Assembly (NCBI GenBank): GCA_020851235.1 | Contig: JADZDD010000020.1 | Location: 49,156-113,155 of the forward strand | Length of the DNA stretch: 64,000 nucleotides | Direction of reading: 5' to 3' | Origin: Burkholderiales bacterium | Lineage (GTDB): Bacteria > Pseudomonadota > Gammaproteobacteria > Burkholderiales > Casimicrobiaceae | Part shown: one piece after another, positions 1-9,458 of the stretch | Layout of the letters: each line of letters starts with the position of its first letter | Position numbering within the stretch: position 1 is the first letter of the stretch | Position numbers and translations under genes: made by a program | Notes under the pieces: generated by a model | The model's database searches: none | What the model was told of the DNA's origin: nothing | The model's input: only the letters and a program-made list of their open reading frames with translations

Positions 1-333
1 ATTCGGGCTCGTATTCGCGCATGTGGCGCGCGTGCACGGTTCCCGATGCTCCGGACGCGCTCATTGCGTACTGGCCGGACGCGGCGCGCCGGACGCGTAT
101 CGCCTCATTGGACGGCTGACCGTTGGGAGTCCGATCACCGGAAGGATTCGCCACCACACGACCTCCTTGCGCGTTGTCACGCCCCGCGTCGAACGCGTCG
201 GGCGTGCGCGACATCGTCAAACCTCACGACGTCGCCAGGAAACCGTGCGGGCGACCCCTGTCGCGACCCCGCGGCTCGCCGCTCACGTTCAACGCAGACG
301 GAAGCGACACTAGCACCGGCTGGTCGATTCAGT

Positions 334-343
334 CAAGCGCTTG
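334..343. promoter_or_regulatory. Candidate TetR-family operator half of a pair (CAAGCGCTTG palindrome)
   Basis: Perfect 10-bp palindrome CAAGCGCTTG downstream of the TetR gene; related to the site at 1102-1117. Confidence 0.45.
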
Positions 344-457
344 CTCGAATTACGGATCCGCGCGGATCATGGCGGCGACTCGCGGCGCCGCGATCAGGGT
401 GTAACGAGGGTGGTGGAACGGCCGGCGGGCGGCGAGAGCGCCCCGTGCTGCCGGGAA

Positions 458-1048
458 CTACGAGGCCGTTCGGGCGGAGATGGGAACGAAGAGATCGAGC
501 AACTGGTCGGCCAGCTCGTCGATGCTGAGCTTGCCCTTCTTGTCGTACCACTGCACAGACCAGTTGGCGGCACCGAGAATGGCCAGACGCAGGATCGCGA
601 TGTCGCCGCTGATGAGGCGGGCGTCCGCAAGTTCACGCAGGACGCGGTTCCACACCGCCTCGACCTCGTCCCGCTGCGCGACGATCTGTCGGCGTGCCCG
701 CGGCGACAGCGACCGCCATTCCGAGAGGACGACCGCCAACTCGTCGTTGTTTCTCTGGTGCAGCGTCATGAGGTGGCGAACGAGGAGCGTCCTGAGCTTC
801 ATCCGGGGGTGGACCGCGTCATCCATCGGCACGCGCGCCGCCTCGAGGAACTGGCGCATTCCCTCGTTCATCACGTCGACCAGGATGTCTTCCTTGGTCT
901 TGAAGTAATAGAAGATGCTGCCGGACTGCATCCCGACCGCCTTGGCGATGTCCCGCACCGTCGCCTGCGGGTATCCGACCTTGCGAAACAGGCGTGCAGC
1001 CGCCGTTCGCAGCTCCCGTCGTCTGGCCGAGTCGTCAACGGTATTCAT
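458..1048 (-). CDS. TetR/AcrR family transcriptional regulator
   Basis: N-terminal HTH 'AAARLFRKVGYPQATVRDIAKAVGMQSGSIFYYFKTKEDIL'; divergent from acyl-CoA operon. Confidence 0.93.
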   Translation of the reverse strand: MNTVDDSARRRELRTAAARLFRKVGYPQATVRDIAKAVGMQSGSIFYYFKTKEDILVDVMNEGMRQFLEAARVPMDDAVHPRMKLRTLLVRHLMTLHQRNNDELAVVLSEWRSLSPRARRQIVAQRDEVEAVWNRVLRELADARLISGDIAILRLAILGAANWSVQWYDKKGKLSIDELADQLLDLFVPISARTAS

Positions 1049-1101
1049 GTGAGCCGGATCATACGCGTTCGGTCGGTCGGGTCCCGCGGCGAGCATACAA
1101 T

Positions 1102-1117
1102 TCAAGCGAGCGCTTGA
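1102..1117. promoter_or_regulatory. Candidate TetR operator in divergent intergenic region (TCAAGCG-AG-CGCTTGA)
   Basis: Perfect 7-bp inverted arms with 2-bp centre, between the TetR start (1048) and the meaB start (about 1225). Confidence 0.6.
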
Positions 1118-1224
1118 TTTATTTCCGGACCCGATTCATACTGCACTCGCGGGTCGTGCAGCGGCACGAGTTGACACGTAGCGCGTGCGGTCGCGATGGC
1201 CGCGCAGATGCAGAGGAGCCCGGT

Positions 1225-2217
1225 GTGGCGAGCGAGGTCGACGTATCCTCCGATTGGTTCGAAGCACTCATCGGCGGCGCCAAGGCGCCGCTCGGCGAGG
1301 CACTGACGATCGTCGAACGTGGCGGACCGCCCGCGCGCGCGCTGCTCAACCGGTTGCATCCCCGGAGTGGTAACGCCCATATCATCGGGATCACGGGCCC
1401 CCCGGGATCGGGCAAATCGACACTCGTGAACGAGCTCGCGATTCATTTCGCCAATCTCGGGCGTCGCGTCGGCGTCGTGGCAGTCGATCCCAGCAGCCCG
1501 TTCACCGGCGGTGCGGTGCTCGGCGACCGAATCCGCATGCGTCGTGCCAGCGCGCACGAGGGTGTCTTCATTCGAAGCGCGGCCAGCCGCGGATTTCTTG
1601 GCGGACTTGCACGCACCACCCATGACTTCGTGCGGGTGTTCGACGCGGTCGGCTACGACCCCGTCATCGTCGAGACCGTAGGGATCGGACAAAGCGAGGT
1701 CGACATCTGGCAGGTTGCGCACACCCCCGTGGTCGTGGAGGCGCCGGGGCTCGGAGACTCGATCCAGGCGCTGAAGGCGGGTGTCCTCGAAATCGCAGCG
1801 ATCTATTGCATCAATAAGGGCGACCTGCCGGGCGCGGACGCCAAGCGGCGATACCTTCGCGAGCTCTCGGCGCGGGCCAGGGACCATGCGCCGGACTGGA
1901 AGATTCCGGTCGTCACGACCATTGCCGATCAGGGCCAAGGCATCGGCGAGCTCGCAAGCGCCATCGAGGATCATGCCCGGCATCTTCGCGAGACCGATCG
2001 CCTGCACGCGCTCGAGCACGAGCGCGCGATCGCCGAGATCCGCGCCTGCCTGCAGGCATTCTTCGTGGATGCCCCATTGGCGAAGGCACGGTCGTCGGGT
2101 GCCCTCCGTCGTCTCGCTGACGCGGTCGCCGCTCGCGAGATGAATGCCGCCGATGCGGCGACCGCGATGACCCATCAGCCGTCGAGCGACGACTTCGCTG
2201 CGGAGGGCAACGCATGA
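1225..2217 (+). CDS. meaB: MeaB/ArgK-type G3E GTPase, chaperone of a B12-dependent acyl-CoA mutase
   Basis: Walker A 'GPPGSGKST', 'NKGD' motif, 'ETVGIGQSEVDI'; GTG start inferred. Confidence 0.92.
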   Translation: MASEVDVSSDWFEALIGGAKAPLGEALTIVERGGPPARALLNRLHPRSGNAHIIGITGPPGSGKSTLVNELAIHFANLGRRVGVVAVDPSSPFTGGAVLGDRIRMRRASAHEGVFIRSAASRGFLGGLARTTHDFVRVFDAVGYDPVIVETVGIGQSEVDIWQVAHTPVVVEAPGLGDSIQALKAGVLEIAAIYCINKGDLPGADAKRRYLRELSARARDHAPDWKIPVVTTIADQGQGIGELASAIEDHARHLRETDRLHALEHERAIAEIRACLQAFFVDAPLAKARSSGALRRLADAVAAREMNAADAATAMTHQPSSDDFAAEGNA

Positions 2218-3158
2218 GTCATGACAAGCAACCTGCGGGCTTGCCGACGATCGAACGCGTCTCGGTTGTCGGCGGGGGCGGCTCGATGGGCCACGGAATC
2301 GTCCTCGCCTGCGTGCTCGGCGCTCCACACGTCCAGGTGCGCCTCGTCGCCCGGCGTCAGGAGACGCTCGACCACGGACTCGCCCTGATCCGCAGCGGCC
2401 CTTTCGGATTGGAAGCGGCCGTTCGCAAGGGGCGACTCGAAGCCGCCGCGATCGCGCCGACGCTCGCCCGAATTCACCCGACCCTTGCCATCGACGAAGG
2501 CGTCCGTGACGCGCAGATCATCTTCGAGACGGTGCCCGAGGTCGTGTCGGTGAAACACGCCGTACTCCGCGAGATCGAGGCAGCGGCACCGGCCGATGCC
2601 GTCATCGCCAGCAATACGTCATCGATCATGATCGCAGAGTTGAGCGGGGTGCTCGAGGAGCCGGGCCGCATGATCGGGACGCACTGGTTCTATCCATCCA
2701 ACGTGATGCCCCTGGTCGAGGTCGTTCGCGCCGATCGAACGCACGATTGGGTGGCCAGACGATGCGTCGACTTCCTCGAGAACATCGGCAAGACGCCGGT
2801 AACCGTACGCGACGCGCCGGGATTCTTCATGACCCGGTTCGTCAATCTCTTCGCCGCCGAGGCGATGCGGGCGGTACAGGAAGGACTGTGCGGGATCCAT
2901 GAGGTCGACCAGATGGTGAAGAGCGGACTCGGATGGCCGATGGGCGTGTTCGAGCTCCTCGACAAGACGGCGTCGTTCGATGCCTGGTATCACGCACAGG
3001 AGTACTTGCACGAGACACTCGGCGAGAGGTACGCGATTCCTCCCATCGCGCGCAAGGTGTTCACCGCCGGGTTCCGCGGCGCACCGGAGCTCAAGCCAGG
3101 CAGCAAGGGAGGCTGGTACGACTACTTCGGTATCGATCCACACGGAGACAGGAAATGA
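2214..3158 (+). CDS. 3-hydroxyacyl-CoA dehydrogenase
   Basis: 'GGGGSMGHGI' Rossmann, 'SNTSSI', 'GTHWFYPSNVMPLVEVV', 'DAPGFFMTRFVN'; ATGA overlap with meaB. Confidence 0.93.
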   Translation: MSHDKQPAGLPTIERVSVVGGGGSMGHGIVLACVLGAPHVQVRLVARRQETLDHGLALIRSGPFGLEAAVRKGRLEAAAIAPTLARIHPTLAIDEGVRDAQIIFETVPEVVSVKHAVLREIEAAAPADAVIASNTSSIMIAELSGVLEEPGRMIGTHWFYPSNVMPLVEVVRADRTHDWVARRCVDFLENIGKTPVTVRDAPGFFMTRFVNLFAAEAMRAVQEGLCGIHEVDQMVKSGLGWPMGVFELLDKTASFDAWYHAQEYLHETLGERYAIPPIARKVFTAGFRGAPELKPGSKGGWYDYFGIDPHGDRK

Positions 3159-4348
3159 CACGGGAAGTGGTGGTGGTCGCCGGTTGCAGGACGGCACAAG
3201 GCTCCTTTGGCGGAACGCTCCGCGACGTTCCGGCGCATGAACTGGCGAGCACGTCGGTCCGCGGGATCGTGAGCCGGACGGGCATCGATCCCGCGCAGGT
3301 GAGCACCGTCGTCGTGGGTCAGGTGTACCAGACCTCGGAGGCGCTGAACATCGGGCGGTTCTGCGCGCTCGAAAGCGAGCTTCCATTCTCCGTCACCGGC
3401 GCCGCCGTCAATGCAGCCTGCTGCTCATCGCTCGAGGCTTTCAACTCGGTGGTCCGTGAGATCGCCTGTGGCGATTCCGATGTCGCGATCGCGGCCGGAA
3501 CCGAGAGCATGAGCGGAATCCCCTTTCTCCTGCACGGCCATCGCTGGGGGACGCGTCGAGGCAACAGCGAGGTCGTCGATCAGTTCGAGGAATCGACGTG
3601 GTCGGCATCCACCTATCGCTTCGGCCGCTTCAGCATGGGCATGGCGGCGGATCACGTCGCCAAGGTCTATGAACTGTCGCGCGCCGAGCAGGACGAATAC
3701 GCGCTGCGATCGCATCAGTTGGCCATCGCCGCGATCGATCGCGGACACTTCAAGGACGAGATCGTGCCCATCACGGTCAAGGGTCGCAAAGGCGAGGTGC
3801 AGTTCGCGCAAGACGAGCACCCACGACGTGACACGAGTCTCGCGACGCTATCCCGGCTTCGTCCGGTCTTCGGGGATGAAGGCACCGTCACCGCGGGCAA
3901 CGCGTCGGGCGTGAGCGACGGCGCAGCCGCGGCGCTCCTGATGACGCGCGAGAAGGCAGCGGAGCTCGGTCTCAAGCCGATCCTGCGCGTGCGCTCGACC
4001 GCGCGCGTCGGTGTCGACCCGCGACTCATCTGCATGAGTCCGGGGCCCGCAGCAAGACTTGCGCTCGAACGCGCCGGGCTCACGCCCAAGGACATCGGCT
4101 GGTGGGAGATCAACGAAGCCTTCGCATCGGTGGTGCTCTCGTCGTGCCGCGAACTCGGTATCGGGCTCGATCACGTCAATCCACTCGGCGGCGGCATCGC
4201 GCTGGGGCACCCCGTTGGGTGCAGCGGCGTTCGCACCATCGTCACGATGATGTACGCGATGCAGCGGACCGGAACCCGCTTTGGCGTGGCGACGATCGGC
4301 GGTGGCGGCGGCATCGGTACCGCAGCGGTCCTGGAACTGGTCGCCTGA
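3155..4348 (+). CDS. Thiolase family protein (acetyl-CoA acyltransferase)
   Basis: 'AGTESMSG', 'NEAFAS', 'GGGIALGHPVGCSG'; ATGA overlap with previous gene. Confidence 0.93.
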   Translation: MTREVVVVAGCRTAQGSFGGTLRDVPAHELASTSVRGIVSRTGIDPAQVSTVVVGQVYQTSEALNIGRFCALESELPFSVTGAAVNAACCSSLEAFNSVVREIACGDSDVAIAAGTESMSGIPFLLHGHRWGTRRGNSEVVDQFEESTWSASTYRFGRFSMGMAADHVAKVYELSRAEQDEYALRSHQLAIAAIDRGHFKDEIVPITVKGRKGEVQFAQDEHPRRDTSLATLSRLRPVFGDEGTVTAGNASGVSDGAAAALLMTREKAAELGLKPILRVRSTARVGVDPRLICMSPGPAARLALERAGLTPKDIGWWEINEAFASVVLSSCRELGIGLDHVNPLGGGIALGHPVGCSGVRTIVTMMYAMQRTGTRFGVATIGGGGGIGTAAVLELVA

Positions 4349-4388
4349 AAGGCGGCATCACCGGATTCACTTGGAGAGGAAACAGCTC

Positions 4389-6143
4389 ATGTCGACCCCC
4401 GTTGCAGCGGCAGCCCATCCATCGGCACCTGCGGTGAACACGCCGAGCACGCAGTTCACCACCGAGTTCCTCGAGGCAACACGAAAGCTCGAACAGGAAT
4501 GGCGCCAGAAGTTCAGTGCCATCGCGCAGAAGTTCGGCGTGGACCCATCGACTTACGCGCGGCACACGGACTCGGGACTTCCGCTCAAACCGGCTTACTT
4601 CCCGCACGACGTCGCGACCGTCGACTTCCAGTCGATTGGCGCGCCCGGCATCTTTCCCTTCACGCGTGGCCTGTATGCCGCGCAGTACCAGTTCATGCCC
4701 TGGGCGAACCAGCCGGTGATCGGATACGGCTTGCCCGAGGAGACGCGGCGGCGGATGGATTACCTGCAAAGCCAAGGCATGACGGGGTACTTCGGCAACA
4801 CCTTCTACAACCTCGTGTACGACCTCGTCTCGCATGAGGGTATCGACCCCGATCACCCGGCTGCCGAAGGGCGTGTCGGGCAGTGCGGGATGGCCGTTTA
4901 CTCGCGGGAGGACAATGCCCGGCTGTTCGATGGCCTGCCGCTCGACAAGATCAACGTCGTCCACATCTCCTACTACGAGAATCTGCCGGTGCTCGCACAC
5001 TACCTCGCGTACGCGCGGCGGAAGGGCGTGCCATGGGAGAAGCTCGGCGGTAACTCGATGAACTGGTATTACCAGAGTGCGTACGTCGGCATGACTTGCT
5101 TCCCGCCCAAGGCAGGCATGGACCTCGCCGCGGAGATCGTTTCGTTCTGCACCAAGCGCATGCCGAAGTGGAATACCGTCAACATCTTCGGCTATGGAAT
5201 GGAAGAGGCGGGGTCGACCGCCGTCCAGGAGGTCGCATTCTCGGTGGCAACGGGCATCGACTATGCGCGCAACTGTATCGCCAAGGGTCTCAAGCCCGAC
5301 GAGTTCCTGCACCGCTTCGGATTCCAGATTTCGCAGGCCAACGACTTCTTCGAGGAGGTCTGCAAGATCCGCGCGCTGCGACGCATCTGGGCGCGCAAGT
5401 GTCATGAACTCGGCGCCCGTGATCCGCGCAGCATGCACGTCCGGATCCACACCCACACGTCTGGCGCGGTACTGACGGCACAGCAGCCCCTGAACAATCT
5501 CATCCGCACGACGCTGCACGCATTCGGTGCAGCACTCGCCGGCGTCCAGGCGATGGAGGTCAGCACCTTCGATGAAGCGCTGGCAATCCCCACCGAGCAC
5601 TCGGCAACCATGGCGCTTCGGGTGCAACAGATCATCCAGGACGAAAGCGGGATCACGCGGGTGGCGGATCCGCTGGGAGGTTCGTACTTCGTCGAGGCGC
5701 TCACCAATCAGATCGAGGCGGCGGCGCTCGCCATCGTCGAGGAAGTCGAGAAGCGAGGCGGCTATCACAAGTGTCACGACTACGTGCGGGAGCAGATCGA
5801 ATCCTCCGCCGTCCGCTGGCGGGACCAGGTCGACGCCAAGGAGCGCATGCTGGTTGGAGTCAACAAGTACCAGTCCGACGAGATGCAGGACGTGGAAGTC
5901 TTCAAGGTGAATCCCGATTCCGAGCGCATCGCCATCGAGCGCATCAAGGCGCTGCGAGCGAGTCGGGACCATGCCAGGTGGGAGGCGGCGATGGCCGACC
6001 TCGAGCAGGCCACCGTCCGCTTCAAGGGGGGAGAGATCGGTGTCCTGCTCCCTGCCATGATCGAGGCATCCGACGCAGACGCAACGACCGGTGAACTGAT
6101 GGGTGTACTCAAGAAGCACCTCGGTTGGGCGCCTCCGCACTGA
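4389..6143 (+). CDS. Acyl-CoA mutase large subunit (methylmalonyl-CoA mutase family, divergent)
   Basis: 'PFTRGLY', 'MPKWNTVNIFGYGMEEAGSTAVQE', 'NDFFEEVCKIRALRRIWARK', 'DPLGGSYFVEALT'; start ATG 4389. Confidence 0.93.
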   Translation: MSTPVAAAAHPSAPAVNTPSTQFTTEFLEATRKLEQEWRQKFSAIAQKFGVDPSTYARHTDSGLPLKPAYFPHDVATVDFQSIGAPGIFPFTRGLYAAQYQFMPWANQPVIGYGLPEETRRRMDYLQSQGMTGYFGNTFYNLVYDLVSHEGIDPDHPAAEGRVGQCGMAVYSREDNARLFDGLPLDKINVVHISYYENLPVLAHYLAYARRKGVPWEKLGGNSMNWYYQSAYVGMTCFPPKAGMDLAAEIVSFCTKRMPKWNTVNIFGYGMEEAGSTAVQEVAFSVATGIDYARNCIAKGLKPDEFLHRFGFQISQANDFFEEVCKIRALRRIWARKCHELGARDPRSMHVRIHTHTSGAVLTAQQPLNNLIRTTLHAFGAALAGVQAMEVSTFDEALAIPTEHSATMALRVQQIIQDESGITRVADPLGGSYFVEALTNQIEAAALAIVEEVEKRGGYHKCHDYVREQIESSAVRWRDQVDAKERMLVGVNKYQSDEMQDVEVFKVNPDSERIAIERIKALRASRDHARWEAAMADLEQATVRFKGGEIGVLLPAMIEASDADATTGELMGVLKKHLGWAPPH

Positions 6144-6214
6144 CGGCGCATGTCCATCCCGCGCCGGCCACGCCCGGCGAGTTCCAAACGTAATCGGAGG
6201 CGGAGAACGCAACC

Positions 6215-6628
6215 ATGAAAGACGGCATCATTCGTGTACTCCTGGGCAAGACCACGATGGAGGCCCATGATCGAGGTGTGCGCTACCTTGCGACGAAACT
6301 GCGCGAGGCTGGAATGGAAGTGATCTTCATGAACTTCCTCGAGCCACAGGAGATCCTCGACGCCGCGATCCAGGAAGACGTCGACGTCATCGGGGTCTCG
6401 AGTTCGGTGGAGGGGCACCTGCCGGTGGCCCGTGAAGTGACTCGGCGCCTGAAGGAGCTTGGCAAGGAGAACGTGCTCGTGATGTTCGGTGGTGTGATTC
6501 CCGAGCGCGATTTCGCGCCAATGAAGGAACTCGGTGTCAGGGAAATCTTCGGACCCGGTTCATCGGCGGAATCGATCGTCACCTTCATCCGCAACAACGC
6601 GCGCCGGCCGCACGTTGCCCTGACCTGA
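6215..6628 (+). CDS. Cobalamin-binding small subunit of acyl-CoA mutase
   Basis: 'EAHDRG' (DxHxxG-like), 'IGVSSSVEGHL', 'VLVMFGGVIPERDF'. Confidence 0.92.
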   Translation: MKDGIIRVLLGKTTMEAHDRGVRYLATKLREAGMEVIFMNFLEPQEILDAAIQEDVDVIGVSSSVEGHLPVAREVTRRLKELGKENVLVMFGGVIPERDFAPMKELGVREIFGPGSSAESIVTFIRNNARRPHVALT

Positions 6629-6638
6629 CCCACTCCGA

Positions 6639-7436
6639 ATGACAGCGATGGCTTCCAGCACGCAGCATGGACAGAACATACTGACCGCCGTCGACGCCGG
6701 GATCCTGCGCGTCGAGATCAACCGCCCGGAGAAGAAGAATGCGCTGACGGGAGCCATGTATCAGGCACTCACGGAGGCCATCGAGTTGGCGAATGATCGT
6801 GCCGAGATCCGCGTGATTCTCCTGCACGGCCAGCCCGACGTCTTTACCAGCGGGAACGATCTCAAGGATTTCCTGCAGGAGCCGGCTCTCGACGACGACC
6901 ACGTCGCGTACGGCTTCGTGCGTGCGATCAGCCGCGCCGTGAAGCCGATCGTCGCTGCCGTGAACGGTGCGTGTGTCGGTGTCGGCGCGACCTTGCTCCT
7001 GCATTGCGATCTCGTCTACGCGGGCCAGAGTGCCACGTTCGCGCTCCCGTTCGTGAATCTCGGCCTGTGCCCTGAAGCCGGTTCGAGCCTGTTGCTACCC
7101 TTCGTCGCCGGGCGCGCCCGCGCCGCCGAACTGCTCCTGCTCGGGGAACCGTTCTCCGCAGCCCGGGCCGAGGCGTGCGGCATGGTGAGTGCCGTCCTGC
7201 CCGATGGTGACGTTCTCGCACACGCGCAGGCGCAGGCTCGCAAACTCGCATCGAAGCCACCCGCTGCGATGCGTGCCTCGAAGGCGCTGCTGCGCGCCGG
7301 TATCGCCAGCGGGGTCGAGGAGGCGATCAGGACCGAGTCGCACGAGTTCCAGCGGCGCCTGCAATCACCTGAAGCGAAGGAGGCCTTCGCGGCGTTCCTT
7401 GCCAAGCGGCCTCCGGACTTCTCCCGCTTCACCTGA
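6639..7436 (+). CDS. Enoyl-CoA hydratase/isomerase family protein
   Basis: Crotonase fold motifs 'INRPEKKNALT', 'SGNDLKDF', 'GLCPEAGSSLLLP'. Confidence 0.92.
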   Translation: MTAMASSTQHGQNILTAVDAGILRVEINRPEKKNALTGAMYQALTEAIELANDRAEIRVILLHGQPDVFTSGNDLKDFLQEPALDDDHVAYGFVRAISRAVKPIVAAVNGACVGVGATLLLHCDLVYAGQSATFALPFVNLGLCPEAGSSLLLPFVAGRARAAELLLLGEPFSAARAEACGMVSAVLPDGDVLAHAQAQARKLASKPPAAMRASKALLRAGIASGVEEAIRTESHEFQRRLQSPEAKEAFAAFLAKRPPDFSRFT

Positions 7437-7510
7437 GGAAGGTCACGGTCTGCGGTCTGTGGATCGAGAAGGGCCAATGAAGGGACGTGCGATCCCACGA
7501 TGAGGAGAGA

Positions 7511-9454
7511 ATGAGCGAAACGATGGAAACGCTGCCGCGTGTGCTGCTCCATCAAGCGCAGGTGCGGGGCGATCAACCTGCCATTCGGGAGAAGGATCTC
7601 GGCATCTGGCAGGAATGGACGTGGCGGCAGGTTGCCGACGAAGTGCGGGCGCTCGCGTGCGGGCTCGCGGCCAACGGGTTCAAGCGAGGCATGCATCTCG
7701 CGATCATCGGCGACAACCGCCCTCGCCTGTACTGGACCATGCTCGCCGTCCAGGCTCTCGGCGGGGTCCCCGTGCCCATGTATCAGGACGCACCGATGGC
7801 GGAACTCGCATACGTTCTCAATGACGGGGCCATCGTCTACGCCGTTGCCGAGGATCAGGAGCAGGTCGACAAGCTCGTCGAGTCCTTGGACGAGGTGGCG
7901 TCGCTCAAGCACATCTTCTACGACGACCCCCGGGGTCTTCGCAACTACGAGGGCCTCGTGGCGCTCGACGCCATACAGGAACAAGGGCGTGCGTTCGATC
8001 GGGCCCATCCCGGGTTCTATGAACGCGAACTCGCCGCGGGGAAGGCCGACGACATCGCCATCATTCTCTATACGTCCGGCACCACCGGGAAGCCGAAGGG
8101 CGTACTGCAGACGCACGGCTCGTTCCTGATGGTCGGGCGGGCCGGCTGCGCATTCGATCGCTTGGGACCGCGGGACCGTGTGCTTTGCTATCTGCCGATG
8201 GCGTGGGTCGGCGACTACCTCTTCTCCTATACGCAGTGGCTGGTCGCCGGCTTCAGCATCAACTGCCCCGAATCCGGAGCGACGGTGACGACCGACCTGC
8301 GCGAGATCGGCCCCACTTATTACTTCGCGCCGCCGAGGGTCTTCGAAAACCTCCTCACGCAGGTCATGATTCGCATGGATGACGCCTGCGCCCTCAAGAA
8401 GTGGATGTTCCGCACGTGCATGTCGATCGCCAAGCGGTACGGCGCGGAGTTGCTCGACGGCAGGAAGGTTCGCCTCGTGGACAGGGCGAAGTACTGGCTC
8501 GGCAACCTCCTCGTCTACGCACCCCTGCGCGACGTTCTCGGCCTGAGCCGCATCCGTGTGGCGTACACGGCCGGCGCCGCCATCAGCCCTGACCTCTTCC
8601 GCTTCTATCGCTCGATCGGAATCAACATCAAGCAGTTCTACGGCTCGACCGAAACCTGTGGATACACGTGCCTCCAGGACGATGGCGACGTCAAGCTCGA
8701 CACGGTCGGCAAACCCGCCCCTGGCGTCGAGCTCAAGATCGCAAGCAACTCCGAGGTCCTCGTCCGCGGGCCAATGCTATTGCAGGGATACTACAAGCGA
8801 CCCGACGCGACCGCCGAGGCCATCGACATGGAGGGCTACTTCCACACCGGGGACGCCGGGTACTTCGATGACGCCGGCCACCTGAAGATCGTCGATCGCG
8901 CGAAAGACGTCGGCAAGCTCGCCAACGGGGCACTATTCGCGCCGAACTACATCGAGAACAAGCTGAAGTTCTCGCCCCATGTGAAGGAAGCCGTCGCGTT
9001 CGGCCACGGTCGCGACGAGGTATGCGCGTTCATCAACATCGACATCGACTCGGTGGGCAACTGGGCGGAGCGCCGCGGCCTTGCCTATGCCGGATACACC
9101 GATCTGGCTCAAAAGCCCGACGTCTACGACCTGATCCGGGGATACATCGAAGGCGTGAACGCGGAGCTCGCACTGGATCCGGCACTGTCCTCCTCGCAGG
9201 TGCACCGATTCCTGATCCTGCACAAGGAGCTCGACCCGGACGACGACGAGCTGACACGCACGCGCAAAGTCCGCCGTGGGTTCATCGCCGACAAGTATCG
9301 CATCCTGATCGAGGCCCTCTACGCCGGCCGTGCCAGCCAGCACATCGAGACCCAGGTCAAGTTCGAGGACGGCCGCACGGGCATGGTTTCAGCCGACCTC
9401 CGGATCGAGACGGTCACGACGTATCCGGCCGCAGCCATGCGCAAGGCAGCCTGA
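7511..9454 (+). CDS. Long-chain acyl-CoA synthetase-like AMP-binding protein
   Basis: 'IILYTSGTTGKPKGV', 'FYGSTETCGY', 'GYFHTGDAGYFDDAGHLKIVDR'. Confidence 0.94.
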   Translation: MSETMETLPRVLLHQAQVRGDQPAIREKDLGIWQEWTWRQVADEVRALACGLAANGFKRGMHLAIIGDNRPRLYWTMLAVQALGGVPVPMYQDAPMAELAYVLNDGAIVYAVAEDQEQVDKLVESLDEVASLKHIFYDDPRGLRNYEGLVALDAIQEQGRAFDRAHPGFYERELAAGKADDIAIILYTSGTTGKPKGVLQTHGSFLMVGRAGCAFDRLGPRDRVLCYLPMAWVGDYLFSYTQWLVAGFSINCPESGATVTTDLREIGPTYYFAPPRVFENLLTQVMIRMDDACALKKWMFRTCMSIAKRYGAELLDGRKVRLVDRAKYWLGNLLVYAPLRDVLGLSRIRVAYTAGAAISPDLFRFYRSIGINIKQFYGSTETCGYTCLQDDGDVKLDTVGKPAPGVELKIASNSEVLVRGPMLLQGYYKRPDATAEAIDMEGYFHTGDAGYFDDAGHLKIVDRAKDVGKLANGALFAPNYIENKLKFSPHVKEAVAFGHGRDEVCAFINIDIDSVGNWAERRGLAYAGYTDLAQKPDVYDLIRGYIEGVNAELALDPALSSSQVHRFLILHKELDPDDDELTRTRKVRRGFIADKYRILIEALYAGRASQHIETQVKFEDGRTGMVSADLRIETVTTYPAAAMRKAA

Positions 9455-9458
9455 TGCC

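Noticed and set aside
1-330. Overlapping short ORFs at the window's left edge
   Set aside because: Arg-rich translations without motifs; probably an intergenic or upstream region of a gene outside the window.
4242-6212. 656-aa minus-strand ORF opposite the mutase large subunit
   Set aside because: Antisense shadow; the plus strand has unambiguous mutase motifs.
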